The notes beneath the pieces were generated by a model. That model ran no database searches, had not been told where the DNA came from, and saw nothing but the letters and a program-made list of their open reading frames with translations. Made by a program: the position numbers and the translations under genes. A DNA stretch of 64,000 nt from Ifrita kowaldi (Eukaryota; Chordata; Aves; Passeriformes; Cinclosomatidae), in assembly GCA_013398055.1 (NCBI GenBank), contig VZRS01008243.1, forward strand, positions 230,672 through 294,671, written 5' to 3'. This document shows, piece by piece, positions 1 through 12,409 of this stretch. Each line of letters opens with the position of its first letter. Position 1 is the first letter of the stretch.

Positions 1-685
1 CTCCTTCTGGAAGGTGGTCACCATTGCAGAGGCTGGAATAAGCCCAACACAAGTCAGTGGACACAGCTGCTCACCCATAATGTTGTGAGACATTGCTGTC
101 TGTCTCTGTCTCTGTCCCATTGAAGCATCTGGAGGAACATGCTGGTGGTACCTAAACGCTCAGCCTGCTCTTGGCTGATTTCTGCTGTCATTATAAGTGG
201 GCATCACAGCAACAGGCAAGTGAATGGTCCTTTGTCTCGACTAGAAATAGAAATGCTGTCAATAGTTGTGACAGCTGCAGGAGAGTTGCAGCCAGGTACA
301 GCATTTTTTGACTTCAGCTGACTTCAATAATAAAAATAATGATTTTATGTTAACTATATTGTCAGCCTTGGCTCAGAATTTTTTCTCCATGGTCAGATTT
401 ACAAAGCAGTGAAGAGAAGAGGCAGGATACTACTGTCACCCAGATGCATGGGAGAGGCACAGGTTCCCAGTGTCTCCATGGGAGGGGGAGGGGATGCCAA
501 AAAATTGCTCTAACCATTTGGCTCCCTGTACAAATGCTGGAGATTAAACTCTTCAAGTAAGCACAGTTAAACTTTCTGTTCAATGTGAAAAATAAGAAAT
601 ATGATCTTTCTTCATTTGAAAAAAAAACAAAACGCACTTTGGTTCAGACATACCCAGTTATTACATTCCTTTTTCTGGCTTGTAG

Positions 686-743
686 GAGAAGCAAAGCCAA
701 AAATCAAGAAGCTGCACATTAGCTTTGAAAATACCTTTGACAG
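686..743 (+). other. Weak candidate internal exon
   Basis: The segment is preceded by a pyrimidine-rich tract ending in TTGTAG and followed by the donor ACAG|GTAATT. Of 58 bases, two frames are open. One reads EAKPKIKKLHISFENTFD (2 bases leading, 2 trailing), which looks protein-like but matches no family I recognise. A segment this short is open by chance quite often, so it is recorded only as a lead. Confidence 0.1.
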
Positions 744-1518
744 GTAATTGGTGTGTAACACTGCCAGTGCCATGAGCAATAGCAGCAGACTGCAGCTTAT
801 CAGCATTTGAAAAGGGATTTCTGGAAGTACAATGAACAGCAACCCATCACTGGCACACAGATTCCTGTTTGCTCCTGTACCTCCTTGTGAATTTTTAATA
901 CTCTGTAACTGAAGTAATGGAGGTTGTCATTTTCCAGGATCCCTTAGTCCCAAGAACTCCAACTTAAACCCTTGCTTGTTATATTTATTCAGAGCAGTTA
1001 GTTCCCAAATATTTAAGATTTGAAACAGACCACAGGACAAACATTTTCATTACTACTATTTCATTATTAAGTATCTTTCATGTGTATTAGAGAAGACCTT
1101 CTTGATTAATTTAAGAATATACAAAACTAAAATATTTGCATATCTGAAACCCTTTCTTTTGCTGCTATTAGAAAAGAAAGAAATTGAAAGGAAAAAGAAA
1201 GCCATATATTGATTGAGTATAGGTCAACTAGACAGCATATCTGCACTGTGTTTACTTTTCACAGAAACCTTCTCTGTCTCTTTAGTAGCCTTTCAGTGTA
1301 CAAAGAGTGAGGCTAGCTGTGAGCCTGAGCTGCAAAATCACACCAGCACTAGTGCCTTCAACTTCAAAGTTTAGTTACTGTCAACAAATTTTTTGGCAAG
1401 CCCACTGAACTTGTTTGCATGTGTGTGCTGCTGCTTTTCATCTGCCTCCAGAAGCCAGGCTTGGTTGGAAAAGGTGCTGGGTAAAAGCTGTACAATGAAT
1501 TAAGCTTTGAAACAAGGA

Positions 1519-1549
1519 GGGGAGCAGGAGGGGGAGGGTGGTGCTGGGG
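1519..1549 (+). other. Canonical G-quadruplex motif
   Basis: Four guanine runs (4, 5, 3 and 4 G) are separated by loops of 7, 1 and 7 bases, which satisfies the usual G3+N1-7 rule on the plus strand. The surrounding 60 bases are also G-rich within AT-rich DNA. Whether it folds in cells is not shown. No gene start is visible next to it. Confidence 0.6.
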
Positions 1550-1841
1550 AGTGCATGGGAGAGCAGGTACAGAGATAATACTGATACATTAATCTTAACA
1601 AATTTCAGTATTAGATGAAGGCAATTTTCTATATCTTTGTCACATGGCTAAGAAGAGAAGAGGAAAAACATTGCAGAAGACACAATCTGACAGACTGGTG
1701 CATTTGAACTTAATTTTTTGCCTCCAGATTTTTCTCACCCACGCTCCACTTTCTTTTCCTACTGCTGTAATCATGTATTTGTTGTCATTCAGATGTCTAA
1801 CATGGGAGACATCCAGATGTACTTCTCTTCCCCGTACTTAC

Positions 1842-1924
1842 TTAATCATTCCAGTCTCATCAATGTCATAGACTTTGTGTGTGTGCGCTGTGTTGATGAA
1901 AGTCACACATACACCTTTGTAAAA
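1842..1924 (-). other. Candidate exon with EF-hand-like loop
   Basis: Read on the minus strand, an acceptor TTTTGCAG is followed by 27 open codons plus two bases, then the consensus-like donor AA|GTAAGT. The last codons encode VYDIDETGMI, which has the D-x-D-x-T-G-x-I spacing of an EF-hand calcium-binding loop. The loop would need to continue in a downstream exon to supply the position-12 acidic residue, and I did not find one. The residues before the loop do not look like a typical EF-hand entering helix, and part of the segment is a CA-rich run. A chance match is likely. If real, it belongs to an unidentified minus-strand gene. Confidence 0.15.
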
Positions 1925-2690
1925 CTGCAAAAGACACAGTCTAATGAAGCATCCAGGAAAAGAAAGAGTATTTTCTGGCAGAGACCTCAAAAGCAGCAAA
2001 GTTGCACTTCACTCACTACTAGATTATCAAAAAGTCTAAGCAAATTCTATCCAGACCCCAAGCCCAGCAAAAAAGCCCCCATAGATGGAATGATTTTAAA
2101 AGCAAGAAGCCAGAGAATATTAAAAAAAAAAAGACTGATAATGTGCATGCATTAGATTGTCTTGTTAAGAAAAAACGTATCTGAATGTAGTTTATTAGAA
2201 TCAACTTTCTATGTTAAATTACTCTAGTAGATTTTTTCATTCTATCAGATTATATAAATAGTGTGAATTTTTATTAGATTTATGGATAAACAAAAATACA
2301 TTTTTAGCTATAAATATTAAAACAAACCTTATCAGTAACTGTTTTTTATGATCAGTTTAAAATTTTAAAGTTGGTATTCACTGGGAAGACAAGTGATTAA
2401 AATTATACTATACAGGGGATCCATCATGCAACAATAATGAGGACATGTTTGCAGAAGAAATTAGTATATCAAAGGCACAGCTAGTACTTTCAGTAGGATA
2501 AGAATCACCCTCTAAGGAATGCAATTGCAGGAGCATCATTTGTTTTGTGTAGCTACACCATAACAAAGTCTGTTTAATCACCTACCTGACACTTTCATTT
2601 GCACATGAGAATCCACCAGCAGCATGCAGCAGGAGTCAATCAGTAAAGGAATCCCAATTGCCAAGAACTTACATGTTTTTTTCTTTGCAG

Positions 2691-2809
2691 ACATGCGCTT
2701 ATGTTTTTATCTTAATGGCTTAAGGCTTGAATCCGGACAATCTTATTCACATGCACCAATACTTCACTCTTCAAGCAGACCCTCAATAATCAGTAGAACT
2801 GCTCTGAAA
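2691..2809 (+). other. Candidate internal exon, plus strand
   Basis: A strong acceptor (long T/C tract ending TTTGCAG) precedes 2 bases plus 39 open codons. A near-consensus donor, CTGAAA|GTAAGT, follows. The product is rich in serine, leucine and arginine (it ends PSIISRTALK) and I recognise no domain. Both splice signals are good, but conservation cannot be judged from one sequence and no partner exon in a compatible phase was found nearby. Confidence 0.17.
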
Positions 2810-5424
2810 GTAAGTTGCTCTACTACATTTGGTTTATGGCATTCCTACCACACAGCTGTATAATTTGGTAAATATTTTAGGAACATAATCATGGGCAGTT
2901 ATGAGTTGGCAGAGGTTCGCTAATTCACTAAGTTGACTTCAACAAAACTTCAATTTACATCAGCTGAGAAGCAGAGCAAGAGTATGTAACTAAGTGTATA
3001 GAGCAATTGAAGAAAAAGCCTTTACCTGTGTCTTACACAGAGAGCATGTGGTTTGCATTTAGCCCAGCATCCTATGGCATTAGGCATGCAAGCAGATCAC
3101 TGCACCAGTCCAAAGAAATGCTATGACTTTTCAATGACCAAAGTCAGCTTGTGCCAGACAAAGATAAGCAGTGAAACTCGGAAGCTAACTTTGTAATGTT
3201 CTTGTCTTCCAGCAACATTCCAGAATTAGTGATTTTGGCATTCTGAATGAAAAGAAATATGAATGAAACTGCAAGAGGGCAAAGACACAGAAGGTGTCCC
3301 TCACTTGGCATTATGTCACAGAAAGATTTGTCTGATAGAAAGGACCAAAGAATTATTTAATATTTATATTTTCTCTAGAAACCTCTTTTTTTCTTGATGG
3401 TCATTTTATCTCATTATCAAAAAAAAACTGACCATAAGTTTGTGGTTTAATATAGTTGCTGAGAAACTGTTTTCTTTCATTCCACATATGCACAAGCAAA
3501 CACACAGAGAGAGTAGATTACAAAGGCATTTTCAGCACTGTGACACATTTTAGAATTGTGAAATAGAAAAGTGGTCTTTTTCTCCAGTTAATAAAACCTT
3601 CTTTACAAGATCTGCAGCTCTCTCCCATGCCTTGACAGTGTATAGACAGTGTATATGCAGTGGTGAACAGTAGTCTGCTATTTTACTGTTTGCTTCATTA
3701 TTATAACAGAATATTATGCTTTTATATGTCATCGTGCTGGCAATTAATATTTCTATCAGCCATGCATGATGCTTATTTCTTTTGCTTAGCATTAAAATCA
3801 GATTTAATTAACTCGTTTTTACTGAGATTTGACTTTACTGCACATTAGCCACTGTTATATTGTAAACACGTAAATCATTATGAAAGGATTTGTTTTTGCT
3901 ATGGAGTATACTACTCGCTTTATATTCCAGAATGCCTGCTGATTTAGTCTTTGAGTCGAATGTGAAAATTTTACTTAATAGTCCCAAAAGCAGCTTGAGG
4001 GATCTGAATCCATAATAAAAAAATAACTGTCAAACTGTCAGGTTTTCCGTTATCTGGTTTTTTGAGTCACATGGTATAAAAACCCAAAAAACGCTGGATA
4101 CGGCTAACAGGAAAATTTTCCAAGCATGGGTATTTAACAGATTGGTGCAGCCCATCTCACATATCTCTGCCCCAAGGAGCCCAGATGGGTGCAGGAGAGT
4201 GTGAAGTCTGGGGACAATTTCTAAGTTACTGAGAGAAAAAGTGGGACAGGACTTTTGGAGGCCACATTGCCACACAGCAAAATTTTCTAAAAGCCTTTGC
4301 AAAACTCTCCTTCCAGAAATTTTACATGCTCTTCTAGCTGTATCTCTGCAAAATCTACCTTTGTCTTCTTTAGAGGGGACTGTGAATTAAACTATGGTGG
4401 GAACAGCATATCAGTAACTCCAGCACTGATCTAAGAAGTGATGTAAACTCTCAGTTTGCAAAATCACAAGCTCACAACTGCCCTTTATCAAGTTGATGTC
4501 TATTGTCATTATCAGTGTATGAATCAAACCTGGTAACAACACATATAAATTGGCTGAAATAAAGTATAACTTCAATAAAAAGGAAAAGAGGAAGTTATTG
4601 TTTTCTAGGAGCTTTTTTTCATATTCCCAGTAGGATTTTTTGTTTCGCATCTCACATACACAAGACTGGAACTGGTTGCTAAAAGAAACTCTTTTATCAT
4701 TAATATTTTATTGATTTTTTTTTTCCCCTGCAAGATCTACGTGAGTGTTCTCACTTTTGCCTGTTAGCTTTTTCTTTTTGGTTGGCTTTTTGTTTTTGCA
4801 AATTCTCTGCACATTGCTGTTTTACTGACAATATAACTTTTCAGTGGGTGTGCTTACTTAATTACCTTGACTAAGTTATTCCTTCCATTTCGTCAGATGT
4901 CTATGCAATTTATGTGTGCTTTAAATTATTAACAAAATAGTAATAATACAACACAAATATTAGTGCCCGTAGATTTTCTTCTCTTTGGAAAATAATAATT
5001 CTGTTCAAGCTATCTAATGTATCTAAATCACAGACCCCTGGAACTATCCACCAAAAAAGTTGTAGATCAACCTATAGCTAGAGGTCTCCTGTGTGAAAAC
5101 CCTAGATGTACCTGCATGCCAAAGCTCGGAATACCATTAATTCTGTCTCATTTTAGAGTTAATGGAGAATGACATTCACACAAGAGTTAAGGGTAGACTG
5201 CATCCTCTGCTGGGCTTGACCAATTTGACTGCTACTCATATTTTGATTCTTTTTTAAAGTTTACTCATATTTTATAGGATGGATCTGTATGGGGTTTGCT
5301 GTTATGCTACAAACATTACACTTACCAGCTTTTCATATTTTAAAGGCTGATTGATCAATACAAAGCATTACAGCTTCTTGCCCTAATGCACAAACCACTG
5401 CACCAGCGTCAGTGCTGATAGATG

Positions 5425-5610
5425 TTTATCTATGCTTTTCTAAAAACCTCCAGGCATGGTGATCCCTTACTGTCACCAGGGACTCTAATCCATTTGTTCT
5501 TCTAAATGTTGAGAGTTTTATTCTAATATCTAACCTGAATCCTGAATCCTGCTTGCTGAAATCCAGTTATCTTCTATTTATCTGTCAGTTTATTTATTTG
5601 TCATTTGGGG
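5425..5610 (-). repeat. Old CR1 LINE remnant (antisense)
   Basis: The phrase AAAAACCTCCAGGCATGG, then a GTTGAGAGTTTTATTC-like segment and CTAATATCTAACCTGAATC, follow in the order expected for the antisense of the CR1 3' region. Divergence is high, both ends fade into flanking DNA, and no reading frame survives. A short tandem (CCTGAAT twice) lies inside it near 5534-5548. An early avian or pre-avian CR1 subfamily is likely. Confidence 0.5.
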
Positions 5611-6169
5611 TCTGTCTGATAGAGCTGATATGCAAATTATCTAAGTATTCCCTCCCTTCTCCATTCAAGGGGATGACATTTTCCCTGTCCTCACTTTTTA
5701 CTAATGTCACAAACCATTTGACTATAGTTGGTCTTTTTATAGAAAATTATGGGGAAACATTTAAATGTTTAGCTTTTCAGCATCATCTCACAGTAGGAAC
5801 ATAAGGAACAACATACTGAGCAGACCACAGCAGTTGTGTGTCTACAAGTGGCCAACTGCAGACGCTTAGGAAAATGGTAAAGCAAGTAGAAATCATATTT
5901 TTCTTAATATTGCTCCCTCTACCTCTAAAAAAACACTCAGAAACATGCAGTGTCAAAAACTATATCTCTGCCTTTTTGTTTAATGGTGTTTTCTGGATTA
6001 TATTTCAAGCCATTATCCTAGGACAATGAGTTTCAGGATTTATATATACACTGTAAAAAAAATATTTCTTTTCCATCTAACCGTATTTGTGCCCCAGTTG
6101 GTGTATAATAGAAAAAGTAATTTTAAATTGACCTTCCTAGTACATTCATAGGTTCATATATTTCTACCT

Positions 6170-6350
6170 CCCACCCCTCATTCATCTCCCAGTTTCTCTC
6201 CCCAGAGGTGGCAAGTGAGCCTGGCTGTACGCCCAGCAGAGATGAGCAGAGGAAAACCCCTGGCCATGGGCCCACAGTGCCCAGCACAAAGTCCCTGAGG
6301 CACAGGGAAGCCCCAGGGGAGTCTCTCCCATCCTTGTCTCAAGATGCAGC
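6170..6350. other. GC-richer patch of unknown origin
   Basis: About 180 bases are clearly richer in G and C than the flanks, with repeated CCCAG and GCCCA words. I see no splice-flanked frame and no repeat family I recognise. It could be a decayed mobile element or a regulatory segment. Confidence 0.3.
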
Positions 6351-8427
6351 TGTTTTCAGAAAGAGAAATGCAGCAAATTAACTTGGTCTATTTATTGGAG
6401 AAAGGATTTTAGTAGGTAGGTTATTAAAAATCAACTTTTTTTTAACAGTATCATAACACCTTTTTGTAAATGTAAACCCTCACCAGTTTCAAAGCTTTCA
6501 TAAATATTGAAAGTTGTGATCCTTATTTCTGATTCCTACCTTCTCCTTGCAAAAATACATGCAGATTTCATAGAACTGGCAATGTAATTGCTTAAGTAAA
6601 ATTAACTCGTTTTCAAGATTCCCACTGCAGCACAAGGACCAAAATAACATGATTGCTTTCATGAGCTAATAAGAAATAGCTAAATCTTCATCAGTGCCAT
6701 ATATTCTCAGCTAGTAGTTCCTTAGCAACTAAAAAAATATTCCCTGCAGAAAAAACCAAAAATTTGAAAACTATATGTTTAGCTGGTATTTGCCTGAGGT
6801 GCAAAACATAAATCAAATTTTCCGGGACTTTGACATTTTTATGTATTTATGCTATATTGAACCAACAGCTTAACCCAGGTTTAGTTGTTTTTCACAATAC
6901 ATTTTATGAATAATGCAGTATGTGAAACCTTTTTTTGAAAAGGGAATACTGCCCAGGGTTAGCACAGCGAATTGGCGTTTCATGGTAATTTACTGAGATA
7001 ATGTACCGCTAGAGTCAACATTTCCAGTGACAAAAAATAGATATAATTACATATCAATGTTTTAATATCATCATAATTAGAAAATGATGAAGAATACTCA
7101 TAATTTTGAAAAGTAAGATGTTTCTAGTACAGCCGGACTATGTTACAATTTCCCAACAACTGAAAAATCATACCCTATAAATATGGTGCATGGGACAATA
7201 GTTCTTCCTTTTCCTTAACCAGCTCCTCTCTCCATGTGCAGCAGGACAGAGCTATTTGCCCAGCACCTGTTTCAAAAGTCTTTCCGCAGAAGAATGAGTT
7301 GGTGGATTTAAAATCACATCAAGTGGGGGAAAAAGGGTCTGATATGTTGCAGCATCAGTTCTTTAGGTTCCATATTGCCTGGTATTTCTAGGTACTCTCA
7401 GTTGCACCAGGGCTTTAGGGATCACGCAACAAAACCAGAAAGCCATACTCTGCCTTCTTGAAGGATCCAGACGTATTTGCCCTTCCTCAAGTAGACACAG
7501 AAGGGATAATTCACAGATGCATCTCTGCGCATGCTGTGTGCAATATGTTTTTCAAAATCTTTCTATAAAAGCTGTAAAAAAAGTCTGCAAGTTTTTTAGG
7601 CATTATAAAGGCAAATATTTAACTGAAACTAATTATGACTAATAAAAAATTTCTACCAGCAAGAATTACTGAAAAAGCAAAAATTATTTAAATTTCATTT
7701 CCATTACCTTTTTTAGGCTGTTTCACCTTCATCTTTCTTTGAAATTTGCACACTAAAATCATATTACATGGCCATTGTTTTTTCAAAGTACCACTATGTG
7801 TCAGTGTCATTTTCTTCAAATTGAGTACATCTTTAGAGATTTTTCTCTTTAATCTTGAGACAGCCACAATATTTGCTCTTTTGTCAACAGTAAAAAAACT
7901 CCCATCATTCAGCTTTACTACCACAAAGGTATATCGGGCCTTCTGTTTGAACACTCTGGACTTGATTGCTAACAGGAAATGAGGCAGATTGAGATGCTCC
8001 TTTACTTGCTCCTTTTATACTACCAAAGCTGCTAGATGAACTGATAGCAGTTTTCCCACCACTGTGAATCAGCTTTAATATGTTGTGCTGTGATTTAATT
8101 GTTTGGCAGTGTAACTCATTTGAAATGGGATTTCTTTTTTATTAACATTAAGACATGCTTGGTGCTGAAAAGGCTGCTAACACCTTGCTTGCCTTTAGAT
8201 GTTTCCAGATTGGTATTGCAATTTTCTTTTGACTGCGCATATTTAACTTCCATTAAAATTAATTGAAAGGCTGCACAGTGAGCAAAAACATAAACATAAA
8301 AGCACATATTCAAAACAAAATTAAGTCAGTTAAATGAGAATATTAAGGAATAAGTTAAAACATCCCAAGAATTGGCAGGAAATTTCCGTAAAAATTCAGA
8401 GGTATTTCTCTCCTCTTCCTTCCCCAG

Positions 8428-8540
8428 GTCTGGCACTATTGGGTAAGGTCTACAGTATGTTGAGATATGTCATCCCCAACATTGATACACTGAAGACTTC
8501 AGTACAGCAGTTCACAAAGATCATTTCCCAGGATCTGAAA
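8428..8540 (+). other. Weak candidate exon, plus strand
   Basis: An excellent polypyrimidine tract and acceptor (CTCTTCCTTCCCCAG) precede 2 bases plus 37 open codons. The product reads LLGKVYSMLRYVIPNIDTLK in its first half and is predicted by eye to be helical. The donor at the end, CTGAAA|GTGGGT, is weak, while a better donor-like GTAAGG lies only 15 bases after the acceptor. I recognise no family. Confidence 0.13.
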
Positions 8541-10617
8541 GTGGGTTGTTACCAAAGGAGGCAGAAAGCAGCCTCCTACTCCACGCACACTGGGATTATT
8601 TTAGATAGATATTTTACCTTGATCTACTATTCTAAAATCAAAAAGAATGCCAGTTTCCCATGCAAATACTCCCCTATAGTGAGTAGATCTTGATCTACAG
8701 CTATGTTTAGATCAACATGGCTGTTTTGTTGGGTTTTTTTAATATAAGGGATAAAAACAAGCAGTTTATGATGTTGAACTACATATTTACTGAGGAGAAA
8801 GAGGGTAAATCCCACAACTATATATAGCAGCTTAAGAAATTCATTAGGGTATGTGAGATGTGTCCATTAAGAGTCTACATCATGTTCATTCCAAGCTTGA
8901 GGGAGTAAAGGAGGAGAAGGCTCATTATCTGAGTCCAGCATGAGGCCAGCTGATGGGACCACAGGTGACTCCAACCCAGTCCAGGTGCACTGAAGGTGCT
9001 GCCAGCTTAATTGCTCTTCAATCCATCATCTAATCATCTGCATCTGCTTTCTGACTCATATCTCATGTTATGAGAAGTTTTAAGACTGCATTCACATTCA
9101 TGTTAGAATCATGTTAGAAATCACACTTCATCTAAAATAGACCTGAATAGTGTGCACAGAGCAAAATGCACCCCTGACGTAATTCTATTTCTTTAATGAA
9201 GGGATTTATTTAGCTCATAGGGTAAAGTTCTGATCTAAGACACATGCATTCAACCATCAACAGAAAGATTATCTGGGTATGCTTCCTTCTGATGTTCCCA
9301 TATGAAAGTTTCTATGTAGGTATAAGAGCAGTTAAAGTAGGTGCTCTTCTCCTCAATACATATAAATTGGAGGGTGACAGATATAAATTGAAAGGACTGT
9401 TTCACATGTGTCTTGCAGATATATACTGCAATGAGACAAACACTGAACTTGGGTTTAAAATGCCCACTGCTTCCTTTCCAATATATGCTACTGTTACTGG
9501 TTCCACATTCCTTCTCAAAAATAGGCATTTCAGACTGTTCCGCCTTCAGGTATTATGGAGGCTTGCCTCAGATGGATGTAGATATTAGCAACTCTAACAG
9601 ACCTTTCTTTAAAGGAAATACCTGAAAATTTTAAGTGCAATTAACATCTATATGGTGTTACCTCTGGTAGGGCTCTTTTCCACTTTGCAAGACATTCACT
9701 GATTGAGTTAAGAATATATATTTCATATTTTACCTAATTATTAACTCTTCCCTATGCAATTTTCAGCAGTATTTTGTATTAGTTATACAGTGAAGTTTAA
9801 AAATTGTAAAGTTAATTTAATTTTCTAATTATTTATATTTACATTTTTCAGAAAATTATGCCACAGTTCAGTCCTTTACATGCCTACCTGTGCTTAATAT
9901 GTTAGGATTCTCTGGCTTACTTACATGTTTTCATAATATCTCAATGATGTTGGATAATAAGGATAATCCAAAAATACATTTGCAGGCAAAGTAATTGCAC
10001 ATCTTCTGTTTTATTTCAAATGTGTTAATTACTAATGGCTGTGTGCAAAAATTCCATTTGGATTATAATAACTACCATAAATCCTGCAATTATTACTCAT
10101 TAAGTACTAATGTGGCCATATCCTTCCTTTTGGACCCAAACATCAGGATTTCAAAATAAGTCTAAGAAATTAAAAAACTACTGTAACTCTGCTTCACTAA
10201 CTTTTTCTCTATCTGACTTGACAATAGTGACATACACACCTAAAAATCCTAAAAGCTATTGATACTTCCTGAGAAGCAGATGGGTTTGTGGCTAGAGCTG
10301 CAAGTGAGCATTACCCATTTAGTGGTACCTTACCACAGATGGCTTTTTGAGTGAGGCTTTAGGAGCAAGAACTGTGCGAGACAGGAAGGATCCGTTTCAG
10401 CAGAAATGTGTAAGGTGGCAGTAATTATAACCTATCACACGCGTCATGAATCTGTATGAGACTGAAGAGCTTGTCTGTCAAATCTCAGATGCCAAACCCT
10501 GTCTGCAGATCTCAGGTAATACAGAATCAGAGAGACTGGCAGCACATCCTGTACATTTCAACTATGATGAGAAAGAGGCAGAAAAAACACCACAGGAGTT
10601 TAATCCTTGGGAGGAAA

Positions 10618-10631
10618 GTAGGTAGGTAGGT
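10618..10631. repeat. Short (GTAG)n microsatellite
   Basis: Three and a half perfect GTAG units. Potentially length-polymorphic but short. Confidence 0.7.
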
Positions 10632-12380
10632 GAAGAAGCTCAGATCAATGTTTACATAACACTTTTAAATAACTAGACAGCATAGCTGTTTGTTCCTACT
10701 TCAGTTCTGCAAGTGGGCTCCTGAAAAATTCCACACAGTAGGCCTACTGGCAGCACGAAGACAAGGACTATGTGTACATGTATTTATTCATTTTACACAT
10801 ATATGCCCTCAAAATTAAGTTCCTCATCAGAGTTTAAGGTCCCTTAAGCAGTTCCATGTAAGTTACAGCAATCAGTCCATGCAAGTTTACATCTAAATCT
10901 GCCATACATCATAGGACTCTCCCACTGAAGGATCTCTTCACATCTAGACTCATGGAGCTATGTCAAGCATAAACCAGACAAGTATCATCTCTACTATGCA
11001 TGACATAGCCTGCAGTACAGTGTGTTACATCAGTTCAGTTAAAGCTGAACCATTTTGCAACCGTCAACACTTCAGGCATTTGTTAAATGGGCAGAAGACA
11101 TCAGTGTAGGGTTTAATACTTACCTGGACAGCCATAAATCCTAAAGTAAAATGGATTCCAGAATATTCCAGAAAAACAGATTTGAACCCCCATATTTGTC
11201 CCCAGCCAGTAAGTATACTACAGTCCCCCTCCTTCTTCTGCTCCAGACCTCAGCAACAGTGTCCAGTGTCCACCTCTGCCTATACACTTGGCTATTTAGG
11301 TCTATGATTTATCTCATCTTACTCGTTACCTCTGCATATTGCTCAGCCAGTCTTTCTCACTCTGACTACCCCCTTGACTATTCCATGTTAATTCTGGATA
11401 TTAATAGCAGAGCAATTTGCTCATCCCAGTCATTCCCAGGTATTTAGACATGAGCTAAGAGTTTTCAGGAGAGTCTGCCATCAGCTAGTCATCTCTTCTA
11501 TGAATTGTCATTCAGCACCCTTTTTAAACAGGCTTAATTTTGAGAAATGGATTGATCATGTCATTTCCTTTATGTTAAAAGATAATGCAGTCCTATTCTC
11601 TGAATTAAAATTTTGTGTTCTATGGTACAACCTTTTCAATGTGCTTCCTTCTGATTTGATAACCACTCCATTAGTTCTCATTCAAGCTGTAATTGACAGG
11701 TATGTGACAGTAAAATGTCTATCCAATGAAAAGCCATCATAGAAGCTAAAATGGCACACTGCACATAACATATTGGGTAGTTAAAATCTGGTCATTTATT
11801 CCTATCACAAATTGTAGTAGGGACACAAACTAACATGACATGAATCTGTTCTCTTGATAAATCTTTTTTTCAGGGCAAAGAGCATAATGAAAATTGCAAA
11901 AGCTATTGCACTAGCTTAAATCAAGCCCATGGCAGAATAATGTACTTAAACCTGTGGCCTTCTGAAATGCAGTAGGAAATGTAATTTAAGGTGCAATCAA
12001 TTCCCCAGCTGAAACTTTTATATATATGGGAAATATAGATGTTTCTCATATACTAGAAACATGGTTATGCAACCACAGAACCACATAATCGTATAAAATT
12101 CAGCACTGAGAAGCCTTCTGTCACATAGTTTATCATAAAATTCCCTTCAGCTTAGTTCCTGGCATAAAACTGATGTTCACCAAATGAATATACTGTTAGC
12201 ATTGTTTAAGAAACACCACATTTGCCTAAAGTGTACATGGCGATACAATAATTGTGTTTAGGTTGAGACAATCATCGTTTTGACTGATTAGGTTCCATAA
12301 CTAGAAAATAACACAGCAGATTTCTCTGCTGCATGGATTTAGTCTTCTTTTTAATACTCCTTGGGAACAGATCAAGAAAT

Positions 12381-12409
12381 ACTTTCAGGTGAGTACATCA
12401 CCTGAAAGT
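12381..12409. repeat. Perfect 12-bp inverted repeat, 5-nt loop
   Basis: ACTTTCAGGTGA is followed by GTACA and then its exact reverse complement TCACCTGAAAGT. The bases next to the arms do not extend the pairing. No transposon ends or gene 3' end is evident here. Each arm also contains CAGGTG/CACCTG, an E-box of the type bound by ZEB/SNAI and some bHLH factors. Confidence 0.75.

Larger units (their letters stand above)
1..5424. other. Unique AT-rich non-coding stretch
   Basis: No dispersed repeat or convincing gene is visible. Open frames here are short. The longest is a plus-strand frame of about 145 codons at 1718-2155 whose product is low in recognisable motifs and ends in lysine/arginine-rich sequence. 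Features inside this stretch are listed separately: a G-quadruplex motif and three exon-like segments. It could be intergenic or intronic. Confidence 0.6.

Noticed and set aside
1718..2155. 145-codon plus-strand open frame
   Set aside because: No recognisable motif, a lysine-rich end encoded by an A run, and no splice or start context. Probably chance.
11117..11132. ATACTTACCTGGACAG, resembling the 5' end of U1 snRNA
   Set aside because: The match stops after the first bases. The following sequence does not continue as U1, and the same string is simply a reverse-strand splice-donor consensus.
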